Origin: Syntrophus sp. (in: bacteria)
GTDB taxonomy: Bacteria; Desulfobacterota; Syntrophia; Syntrophales; UBA8958
NCBI GenBank assembly: GCA_003451635.1
Contig: DMAT01000104.1
Location: 1-7,660 of the forward strand
Length of the DNA stretch: 7,660 bases
Reading direction: 5' to 3'
Both the position numbers and the translations under genes were made by a program. The notes under the pieces are model-generated. The model had not been told where the DNA came from and made no database searches. It saw only the letters and a list, made by a program, of their open reading frames with translations. Each line of letters starts with the position of its first letter. Positions within the stretch are counted from its first letter, which is position 1. Of this stretch, positions 1 to 6,446 are shown one piece after another.

Positions 1-2
1 GA

Positions 3-821
3 GTGGCGAAAGTCAGGATCACCGGTGGCGAGCCCCTGGTCAGGCGCGGGGTAGTTCCTTTCGTTGCCGCTCTGAAATCCGTACCCGGAATAGAGGACCT
101 CAGCCTGACGACCAATGGTGTTCTTCTGGAGAGATGTGCAGCGGATCTTTTCGAGGCCGGGGTCAGGAGAATCAATGTCAGTCTCGATTCCCTCAATCCT
201 GATAAATATCTTCAGATCACCAGGGGGGGACGTCTCAATGATGTCCTAAGGGGTATTGCGTCCGTTTATGCTCAGGGGTTTTCACCAATCAAAATCAACG
301 TCGTGGCAATTAACGGATTCAATGATGATGAAATTCTCGATTTTGCCCGATTGACTCTGGACAATCCCTACCAGGTCCGCTTCATTGAATTGATGCCTCT
401 GGGGCATCCGGGGCGGGATAATCTTGGCAAGTACCTGGCCAGTGAAATCATTATGCGGACCATTGCCGGCAAATATACCTTAAACCCGGTAAATGGCGAG
501 CGGGAAAGGACGGACGGGCCGGCAAAGATGTACCGGATCGCCGGCGGCAGGGGAGAAATCGGTTTTATCAGTCCCGTAAGCCATCATTTCTGTCACCGCT
601 GCAATCGACTGAGGCTGACGGCGGACGGAAATCTGCGCGCCTGTCTGTTGTCCGATGAGGAGGTAGATTTGAAGACCCCCCTGCGAACAGGCTGTACGGA
701 CAATCTGCTGGAGACGCTTATTAAGGAGGCTATTGCCGGGAAACCCCGGAAACACGAGGTCCAGTTTGATGAGCAATCCCTCCGCAAGTGTGTGAAAAAC
801 ATGTCGGCAATTGGAGGTTAG
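3..821 (+). CDS. moaA: GTP 3',8-cyclase MoaA (molybdenum cofactor biosynthesis), 5'-truncated
   Basis: MoaA is a cytoplasmic radical SAM enzyme that, with MoaC, converts GTP to cyclic pyranopterin monophosphate, the first step of molybdopterin synthesis. The left edge cuts the gene: the reading frame is open from the first complete codon, and the N-terminal part with the CxxxCxxC SAM cluster lies outside. The GTG at position 3 is therefore an internal valine, not a start. Visible are the TGGEPL motif (fragment residues 7-12), LTTNG, the NVSLDS strand, the FIELMPLG motif, and the C-terminal second-cluster signature C-x2-C-x13-C (fragment residues 197, 200, 214) in HFCHRCNRLRLTADG. This second cluster binds GTP and is diagnostic of MoaA. 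The protein ends in Gly-Gly, the conserved MoaA tail needed for activity. About 272 of a usual ~325-340 residues are present. The next gene begins 5 nt after the TAG stop, so the two are probably co-transcribed. Confidence 0.96.
   Translation: MAKVRITGGEPLVRRGVVPFVAALKSVPGIEDLSLTTNGVLLERCAADLFEAGVRRINVSLDSLNPDKYLQITRGGRLNDVLRGIASVYAQGFSPIKINVVAINGFNDDEILDFARLTLDNPYQVRFIELMPLGHPGRDNLGKYLASEIIMRTIAGKYTLNPVNGERERTDGPAKMYRIAGGRGEIGFISPVSHHFCHRCNRLRLTADGNLRACLLSDEEVDLKTPLRTGCTDNLLETLIKEAIAGKPRKHEVQFDEQSLRKCVKNMSAIGG
813..817 (+). promoter_or_regulatory. Ribosome-binding site deciding a TTG start for the methyltransferase
   Basis: GGAGG (GGAGGT including the next base) lies inside the last two sense codons of moaA. 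It is separated by 9 nt from a TTG at 827-829 that is in frame with the methyltransferase. This spacing is ideal and favours TTG 827 over the longer GTG start at 788. The same bases encode the terminal Gly-Gly of MoaA. Confidence 0.7.
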
Positions 822-826
822 CGGTC

Positions 827-1594
827 TTGAGTTTTCCTGAAGAAATTGCCCGTTCCTACGATGCCTGGCGGGAAACGCCCACCGGTCATTACATCGACAG
901 CCGTGAAAAGAGCTTGATTCTGGATCTGGCTCAGCCCCGGGGGGGAGAACGGCTATTGGATGTCGGCTGTGGAACCGGCGATCATCTGTGGCTCTTCCGG
1001 AGGAAGGGATGTGATGTTACCGGCATCGATCCTTCCGCCCCCATGCTTGACATCGCCCGGCAAAAACTTGGACACAAGGCGGACTTCTATTTGGGGCGAG
1101 CGGAAGATCTACCCTTTTCAGACGATGAGTTTGATATTGTCACCTTCATCACCTCGCTGGAATTTACCGCTGATCCGGTGCAGGCTATTCATGAAGCCAT
1201 TAGGGTTTGCCGGGGAAGGGTCTTCATTGGCGTCCTCAACAAATACTCCTGCCTCGGTGTTACCCGCCGGTTATCCGGTTCCTGTCGATCCTCCATATAT
1301 GACCACGCCCGCTTCTTCAGTATCGGTGAATTGACGGCAATGATTCGCAGGCAGCTCGCGGGGGTAAGGATTCGCTGGGGAAGCTTGATCTCTCTGCCTT
1401 ATAGCTGGTATGGTTTCGCCCGGGGGATCGAGGAGTCCCTGCCGGTCATGAATAATCCTCTGGGCGCTTTTCTGGGTTTGTCCTTTTCCGTCACCTTCAC
1501 GCAGGTAACTATTCAGGAACCGATACGGGAATCAACGCGGATTGAAAGCAAAGGCAGACAACCCCTGCCGGGGGTGGTGCGGGTGATTAAGTAA
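827..1594 (+). CDS. Class I SAM-dependent methyltransferase, substrate unknown
   Basis: This predicted 255-aa soluble protein has a Rossmann-fold methyltransferase domain of the Methyltransf_11/UbiE-like type in its N-terminal half. Motif I, the glycine-rich SAM-binding loop, is LLDVGCGTGDH at residues 43-53. The acidic ribose-binding residue is Asp68 in GIDPSAPML. The adenine-pocket region is GRAEDLPFSDDEFDIV around residues 90-105, which is typical of the family. The C-terminal ~110 residues are less typical and probably carry substrate specificity; I recognise no named subfamily there. I chose TTG 827 because GGAGGT lies 9 nt upstream and it avoids overlap with moaA. A GTG at 788 would add 13 residues with no visible ribosome-binding site. 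It sits between moaA and a radical SAM gene with almost no gaps, so co-expression is likely. A shared pathway is only inferred: it could methylate a small molecule, a quinone or a cofactor. Confidence 0.85.
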   Translation: MSFPEEIARSYDAWRETPTGHYIDSREKSLILDLAQPRGGERLLDVGCGTGDHLWLFRRKGCDVTGIDPSAPMLDIARQKLGHKADFYLGRAEDLPFSDDEFDIVTFITSLEFTADPVQAIHEAIRVCRGRVFIGVLNKYSCLGVTRRLSGSCRSSIYDHARFFSIGELTAMIRRQLAGVRIRWGSLISLPYSWYGFARGIEESLPVMNNPLGAFLGLSFSVTFTQVTIQEPIRESTRIESKGRQPLPGVVRVIK

Positions 1595-1627
1595 TTGCCA
1601 TTTATTGACTTTTTACGGGCTCGTCAA

Positions 1628-2656
1628 ATGATAAAGAAGGCAATGTTTTTCGAGGTATTGGCGGATCAGCAGGTTCAATGCCGCCTCTGCGCCCACGCCT
1701 GCCGGATAAAGAACGGCCAGAGAGGCGTCTGCGGCGTCCGGGAAAACCGGGAGGGAATTCTTTACAGCCTCAATTATGGAATGGTGGTTGCCGAAAATAT
1801 CGATCCCATCGAGAAGAAACCCTTCTTTCATCTGTATCCGGGCTCCCTTTCCTACTCCCTGGCTACGGTGGGCTGCAATTTTCGCTGTACCTTCTGCCAG
1901 AATCATGAGATTTCCCAGCTACCCCGTGAGACGGGAGATATTGTGGGGCGGGCCGTCTCGGCAGCGGAAATTGTGGAAAGGGCCGTCAGTTCCGGTGCGA
2001 AGACCATTGCCTATACCTACACGGAGCCGACGATATTTTTCGAGTTCGCCTATGATATTGCCCGTCTGGCACGCGAGCAGGGGATTGGGAACGTATTTGT
2101 CACCAACGGTTATATGAGCCGCCAGGCTCTCGATGCCATTGCCCCCTATCTCGACGCCGCTAATGTTGACCTGAAGTCAATTCGGGAAGATTTTTATCGG
2201 GAGCAATGCGGCGCCCGGCTGCAACCGGTTCTGAATACAATCAGCAGGATGAAGGAACTGGGGATCTGGGTGGAAGTCACCACCCTCCTTATCCCGGGAC
2301 TGAATGACAGCGATGATGAAATCGGAGGGATAGCGGATTTCCTGTGTTCCATACGAACGGAAACACCTTGGCATATCAGCCGTTTTCACCCCCGCTATCA
2401 GATGCTTGCCGGAAGGATTACCTCCGTTGAGGAAATCAGGAGGGCCGCAGGCATCGGCAAATCAAGGGGGCTCAAATATGTTTACAGTGGCAATGTGCCG
2501 GGAGAGACAGGGGAAAACACGTTTTGTTCCCGTTGCGGCAATCTCCTCATCAGCCGCTATGGCTTCCGTATCGAGCGCCTTAATCTCAGGGAATCGGTCT
2601 GCCCTGACTGTGCAACCCCTCTGGAAGGTCTCTTCAACGGTACGATAGCGAAATAA
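1628..2656 (+). CDS. amrS: AmmeMemoRadiSam system radical SAM enzyme (PflA-like)
   Basis: This 342-aa protein matches the radical SAM family that co-occurs with AMMECR1-like and MEMO1-like proteins (the AmmeMemoRadiSam set), related to pyruvate formate-lyase activating enzymes. The reaction and substrate are unclear to me. The N-terminus has a Cys-rich segment, CRLCAHAC (residues 18-25), with further Cys at 35. The radical SAM cluster is C-x3-C-x2-C at residues 83, 87 and 90 in GCNFRCTFCQNHE. YTYTEPTIFFEF and VTNGYMS follow, as in the family. The C-terminus has a zinc-ribbon-like CxxC-x21-CxxC (residues 300/303 and 325/328). ATG 1628 gives MIKKAMFFEVL, which matches family N-termini as I recall them, but lacks a good ribosome-binding site. 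A TTG at 1595, directly after the upstream stop, would add 11 residues and has GGTGAT 7 nt upstream, so it is a real alternative. No MEMO1 or AMMECR1 gene is in the window. Confidence 0.88.
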   Translation: MIKKAMFFEVLADQQVQCRLCAHACRIKNGQRGVCGVRENREGILYSLNYGMVVAENIDPIEKKPFFHLYPGSLSYSLATVGCNFRCTFCQNHEISQLPRETGDIVGRAVSAAEIVERAVSSGAKTIAYTYTEPTIFFEFAYDIARLAREQGIGNVFVTNGYMSRQALDAIAPYLDAANVDLKSIREDFYREQCGARLQPVLNTISRMKELGIWVEVTTLLIPGLNDSDDEIGGIADFLCSIRTETPWHISRFHPRYQMLAGRITSVEEIRRAAGIGKSRGLKYVYSGNVPGETGENTFCSRCGNLLISRYGFRIERLNLRESVCPDCATPLEGLFNGTIAK

Positions 2657-2772
2657 CTTCAGCATCTTGCCTTTCATCCTTCAGGCCATCTTTAACCGGG
2701 CTTGCAATCGCCAAATGCTCAATGCAGAACTGCCTTACATATACCATATATTGTGGTTAAATTCGAGCCTCG

Positions 2773-2782
2773 CATGTACATG
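2773..2782. repeat. 10-bp perfect palindrome upstream of the smc promoter
   Basis: CATGTACATG is its own reverse complement and lies 12 nt upstream of the proposed -35 box. Its position would suit a regulator-binding half or full site, but symmetry does not extend outward and no matching regulator is known from this window. Chance is a fair explanation for a single 10-bp palindrome. Confidence 0.3.
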
Positions 2783-2794
2783 TTGTATTTTTTC

Positions 2795-2823
2795 TTTACA
2801 TCCTCGCTTTCTTTTGGTAGAGT
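2795..2823 (+). promoter_or_regulatory. Putative sigma70-type promoter for smc-ftsY
   Basis: The -35 candidate TTTACA (2795-2800, 5 of 6 matches to TTGACA) and the -10 candidate TAGAGT (2818-2823, 4 of 6 matches to TATAAT, keeping the key first T, second A and last T) are separated by exactly 17 nt. Transcription would start near 2830, giving a leader of roughly 30 nt that includes AAAGGAG. The call rests on consensus and position only. Confidence 0.4.
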
Positions 2824-2834
2824 GCGGCAAATTT

Positions 2835-2841
2835 AAAGGAG
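2835..2841 (+). promoter_or_regulatory. Shine-Dalgarno-like AAAGGAG, unusually far from the smc ATG
   Basis: AAAGGAG is a strong anti-16S match, but 18 nt separate it from the ATG at 2860, well beyond the usual 5-10 nt. An in-frame TAA (2857-2859) directly before the ATG excludes a longer SMC. No closer ribosome-binding sequence is visible. A CTG at 2848, 6 nt after the AAAGGAG, could open a three-codon frame ending at that TAA, which abuts the smc ATG. Confidence 0.45.
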
Positions 2842-2859
2842 CTCGTCCTGATCGCTTAA

Positions 2860-5800
2860 ATGAAATTAAAGTATTTGGAAATCAGTGGGTTCAAATCATT
2901 CCGGGACAAGGTAGTCCTCGATTTTGCCGCGGGAGTAAGCGCCGTAGTAGGTCCCAACGGGTGCGGGAAGAGCAATGTGGTTGATGCGATCCGCTGGGTC
3001 ATGGGAGAGCAGCGTATCAAGAGCCTCCGCGGCGCGAAGATGGAGGATGTCATCTTCAACGGCTCCCAGGAAGCGGCGCCCGTAGGAATGGCTGAGATCT
3101 CAATGATCCTTGCCGCGGATGGGGTTACTTTTCCCGATCCCTATACCGCTTGTTCAGAGCTGACCGTTACGCGGCGGCTGTTCCGGGATGGCGAGAGTGA
3201 ATACGCCGTTAACGGTGTTACCTGCCGCCTCCTCGATGTCCGGGAATTCTTCCTGGGAACCGGTGTAGGGGCTCGTACTTACTCCATTATCGAACAGAAC
3301 AGCGTCGCTTCCCTTGTCGAGGCGAAACCGGAAGAACGTCGCCAGTTCATTGAAGAGGCGGCGGGGATTTCAAAATACAAGACCCGAAAAGAGTCGGCCC
3401 TGCGCAAGCTTGAGGCCACAAAGCAGAATATTTTACGTCTGAACGATATCCTCCGGGAGGTGAAAAGTCAGCTCAACGCCGTATCCCGGCAGGCTAAACG
3501 GGCGGAACAGTATAGAGATCTAAAAGCAGCCATTCGCGAGGATGAGATTGCTGCGGCCCTTTACGCCTACATTGAATTATGTGAAAAACACACAAACCTT
3601 GCGCAACAGCAGGAAGCCTGGGAAAGGAGGGAAAGCGAGCTCAAGGCGTCTCTGGCGTCATGTGAGACCCTCCTGGCGGCGGCAAAACTTGAAGTCGTAA
3701 CCCAGGAGTCGGAGCGGTCCCAATACCAGGAGAAAATATATCAGTTGCGGACAAGCATCCAGGTCAAGGAGAAGGGCGTCGAATTCTCAAAAGGCAGGAT
3801 AGCCGACATTAACGCCCGGAAGGAACGACTCGGGGAGGAGATCCGTCAATTAAAAGCCCGTCATGAGGAGCTGCTTCGTGAGCGGGAAAGGATTACGGTC
3901 TTGCAGCAGGTTCTGGATGGGGATATCGCCCAGGCACAAGACCACACCAAAGATGTAGAAGGCAAGGTATCGGAAATCAAACGGGAATTATCCTCCCGGC
4001 AGCAGCATCTCGAAGAAAACAAGGTTCAATTGATTGACATTGCTGCGGAGAAATCGCGGCTGAACAATAATTATGGTCATTTGGTCAGGGTTATCGATGA
4101 TCTGGGCAGAAAGAGGGAAAGAAACAACAAGGATATCGGAGATCACCGGCAGGGTGTTTTACGCCTTGAGGAGCGCCTGAAGGAACTTGCTGCGTCATTG
4201 AACGAGGATCTTGAGAGGCTTGGGCAGCTTCGCAGCAGTAAGGCAACGGCGGCGGAGGAATGGGAGAATGCCCGCACCGAACTTCAGGAGGTTGAGGGGA
4301 TGATCGATAGTCTCAAGGAAGATCTCAACAGTCGGTCTTCCCGATTTACATCCCTGAAAGAGCTCCATGATGGATATGTCTGGTGTAATGAAGCCACCAG
4401 ATCGATCATGATGGCCCAAGAAACGAAGGGTTTGCAAGGCGTCGCGAGAGATCAGGTGATCGGCCTGGTTGCCGAACAGATCCGCGTTCCCCAAGCTTAT
4501 GAAACTGCTGTGGAAGCGGTGCTGGGAGACAAACTCCAGTATGTAGTTGTCAGGAGTCACGAGGCGGGAGTACAGGCAATCGATTATTTAAAAGAAGCGG
4601 CCGTGGGAAGAAGCAGCTTTGTCCCCCTCCAAGTTCGTCATGCCGCCCAGCGAACGGCGAATGCCGAACATCTGCGGGAAACGGAGCGGCTGATCGATCG
4701 TATCGAAGTGGCGGAATCTTTTCGAGGGATTGCGGAATACCTCCTGGGGGACGTCCTCCTCATTCCCAATCTCCGGAACGGCCTCGATCTGTGGAATAGA
4801 AACGGATTCCGGGGAACCTTTGTAACCCCTGACGGCGACATGATCAGCCCCCAAGGGGTCTTGACGGGGGGACGCAATGGGAAAGGTGATCGCAGCCTCC
4901 TTAAGAACAAGCGGGAGATGGAAGCACTGGAGGCAGGTATTCGTGATTTGTCCACTGCTCTGCAGGAAGAGGGGATGAGGAAAAAGCGCCTCGTTTCCCT
5001 GGCGGCGAGGGGGGAGGAGGATCTGAATTCATTGACCTCCGATATCCATGCGGTGGAATTGCAGTGTAACAGCCATAAAAAGGACGTCGAGCGATATCAG
5101 GAAGAGCTGAAGCGAATCCGGCAGACCCTGAAAATTCTCGAATTCAACAGCGAGAATCTGGATGAAGAGGACCAACAGGCCCGTGAGAAGCTGAAAAATG
5201 GCCAGGAGGATCTCGAAGGTCAGAAAAAGCTTGAAGCAGCCATCCAGGAGACCCTTGCCGTATTGCAGGAGAAGGTCGGGCAACTCCGCCGGGGACTGGA
5301 AGACAGGGACAGGGAATTAACCGCAGAAAAAGTTCGCCAGGCATCGCTCGCGGAAAAGCAAAAATCTGCCGTCAGATCGTTTGAGAGAATAAATACGGAA
5401 ATCGATATCCTGACGGAAAAGATCAGAGAGAGTATGGAGGATTCTTTGACATCGAAAAGTCAGGTCGAAGAAATCCAGGGGGCAGTTGCCCGTGAAGAGC
5501 TGCAACTAGCCGATTTATATAAGTCATTTGCAGAGATGGAAGGGCTCCTTGCGGAAAAAAAGGATCTCTATGCCCTTGCCGAGGCCTCCCTGAAGGATTG
5601 GGAAAGCAAGAGCCGGGAGGAGAAGGAAAAATCCGATCAAATAATCAAGCAGGGGCGGGACCTGGAAACGGTTGCGCGCGAGATTTCCTATCAGATGGAC
5701 AGTTTGAGCAGGATGATCGCGGAGAAATATGGGATCGTACTTCATGAACAGGCAGGGGATGTGCAGCGGATCAATGATGAAGACATGAAGGTTATGCAGG

Positions 5801-6429
5801 AGAGGCTCGTGAAGAACCGTCAGCTTCTCGATGCCTTCGGAGAGGTCAACCTCCTGGCGATCAGCGAATATGATCAATTGAAGGAGCGGCTCGATTTTCT
5901 CACCTCCCAGGCCCGGGACCTCGATGCCTCTGTCCAAACCCTTGAGCAGACAATTGCCAAGATCAATCGGGTTTCCCGGCAGCGATTTGCCGAAACCTTT
6001 GACGCGGTAAGGGTTTGTTTCCGGGAGATGTTTTCCCGGATCTTCCCTGGCGGCAAAGGGGAACTGCACCTGACTGATGAAAGCGATCTCCTGGAAACAG
6101 GGGTTGATATCGATATCCAGATTCCCGGAAAGCGACCGCAAAACATCAGTCTCCTGTCGGGAGGCGAGAAATCCCTGGCTGCCATCGCCCTGATTCTGGC
6201 AATTATTATGTACCGGCCGACGCCATTTCTTGTCCTGGATGAGGTGGACGCCGCTCTCGATGACGCCAATGTAGATCTTTTTGCAAAAATCATTAAAGAG
6301 ATCGCAGCCAATTCTCAGGTAATCCTTATTACCCACAACAAAAGAACCATGGAAGTCGCCGAAAATCTCTTTGGAGTCACGATGCAGAAGCAGGGGATCT
6401 CCGCGGTGGTTTCGGTCTCCCTGAACTGA
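2860..6429 (+). CDS. smc: Chromosome segregation protein SMC
   Basis: This complete 1189-aa SMC ATPase is the expected length for bacterial SMC. It forms a DNA-entrapping homodimer that works with ScpA and ScpB in chromosome compaction and segregation; neither partner gene is here. The N-terminal head starts MKLKYLEISGFKSF, then Walker A GPNGCGKS (31-38), the R-loop SLRG (55-58), and the Q-loop glutamine near 146 followed by VEAKPEERR. Long Glu/Lys/Arg/Gln-rich heptad-like sequence (about 170-500 and 680-1020) forms the two coiled-coil arms. The hinge lies between them (about 525-672), from LQGVARDQVIGLV to the GDMISPQGVLTGGR motif. The C-terminal head carries the ABC signature LLSGGEK (1098-1104), Walker B FLVLDEVDAALDD with Asp1127 and catalytic Glu1128, and the ITHNKRTME switch motif. 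No ATPase residue is missing. The start is fixed by an in-frame stop codon immediately upstream and by the conserved N-terminus. ftsY follows after 17 nt. Confidence 0.98.
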   Translation: MKLKYLEISGFKSFRDKVVLDFAAGVSAVVGPNGCGKSNVVDAIRWVMGEQRIKSLRGAKMEDVIFNGSQEAAPVGMAEISMILAADGVTFPDPYTACSELTVTRRLFRDGESEYAVNGVTCRLLDVREFFLGTGVGARTYSIIEQNSVASLVEAKPEERRQFIEEAAGISKYKTRKESALRKLEATKQNILRLNDILREVKSQLNAVSRQAKRAEQYRDLKAAIREDEIAAALYAYIELCEKHTNLAQQQEAWERRESELKASLASCETLLAAAKLEVVTQESERSQYQEKIYQLRTSIQVKEKGVEFSKGRIADINARKERLGEEIRQLKARHEELLRERERITVLQQVLDGDIAQAQDHTKDVEGKVSEIKRELSSRQQHLEENKVQLIDIAAEKSRLNNNYGHLVRVIDDLGRKRERNNKDIGDHRQGVLRLEERLKELAASLNEDLERLGQLRSSKATAAEEWENARTELQEVEGMIDSLKEDLNSRSSRFTSLKELHDGYVWCNEATRSIMMAQETKGLQGVARDQVIGLVAEQIRVPQAYETAVEAVLGDKLQYVVVRSHEAGVQAIDYLKEAAVGRSSFVPLQVRHAAQRTANAEHLRETERLIDRIEVAESFRGIAEYLLGDVLLIPNLRNGLDLWNRNGFRGTFVTPDGDMISPQGVLTGGRNGKGDRSLLKNKREMEALEAGIRDLSTALQEEGMRKKRLVSLAARGEEDLNSLTSDIHAVELQCNSHKKDVERYQEELKRIRQTLKILEFNSENLDEEDQQAREKLKNGQEDLEGQKKLEAAIQETLAVLQEKVGQLRRGLEDRDRELTAEKVRQASLAEKQKSAVRSFERINTEIDILTEKIRESMEDSLTSKSQVEEIQGAVAREELQLADLYKSFAEMEGLLAEKKDLYALAEASLKDWESKSREEKEKSDQIIKQGRDLETVAREISYQMDSLSRMIAEKYGIVLHEQAGDVQRINDEDMKVMQERLVKNRQLLDAFGEVNLLAISEYDQLKERLDFLTSQARDLDASVQTLEQTIAKINRVSRQRFAETFDAVRVCFREMFSRIFPGGKGELHLTDESDLLETGVDIDIQIPGKRPQNISLLSGGEKSLAAIALILAIIMYRPTPFLVLDEVDAALDDANVDLFAKIIKEIAANSQVILITHNKRTMEVAENLFGVTMQKQGISAVVSVSLN

Positions 6430-6446
6430 TCAAGATAGAGGTAAAG

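Larger units (their letters stand above)
2657..2859 (+). other. Intergenic region between amrS and smc
   Basis: This 203-nt stretch is more A+T-rich than its surroundings, with runs such as the two CATATA copies at 2738-2743 and 2745-2750. It separates two tight gene runs and most likely carries the promoter of the smc-ftsY run. I see no strong stem-loop plus T-tract that would serve as an intrinsic terminator for the upstream genes. An open frame across it has no codon-usage or family support and is treated as non-coding. Confidence 0.6.

Noticed and set aside
788..826. Longer methyltransferase start at GTG 788, overlapping moaA by 34 nt
   Set aside because: There is no ribosome-binding site at a suitable distance, and the added 13 residues only translate the moaA 3' end. 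TTG 827 has GGAGGT at ideal spacing.
1605..1634. TTGACT near 1605 as a -35 box for the radical SAM gene
   Set aside because: At 17-18 nt spacing the -10 position reads close to TGATAA, a poor match, and it would overlap the start codon. The gene is more likely read from upstream.
2657..2700. Possible terminator after the radical SAM gene
   Set aside because: Only a 4-bp stem (GCCT/AGGC) with a 10-nt loop can be drawn, with no following T-tract.
2667..2984. Open frame of 105 codons across the amrS-smc gap into smc
   Set aside because: It overlaps the well-supported smc start in another frame, has a low-complexity Cys/Phe/Leu-rich composition, and no recognisable family.
3400..5950. Repetitive Glu/Lys/Arg/Gln-rich coding sequence as possible tandem repeats
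   Set aside because: This is the heptad composition expected of the SMC coiled-coil arms; no exact DNA repeat unit is seen.
5524..6336. Long minus-strand open frame (270 codons) opposite the end of smc
   Set aside because: It lies entirely antisense to the conserved SMC C-terminal head and coil. Its length follows from the codon bias of the sense strand, and it has no recognisable domain.
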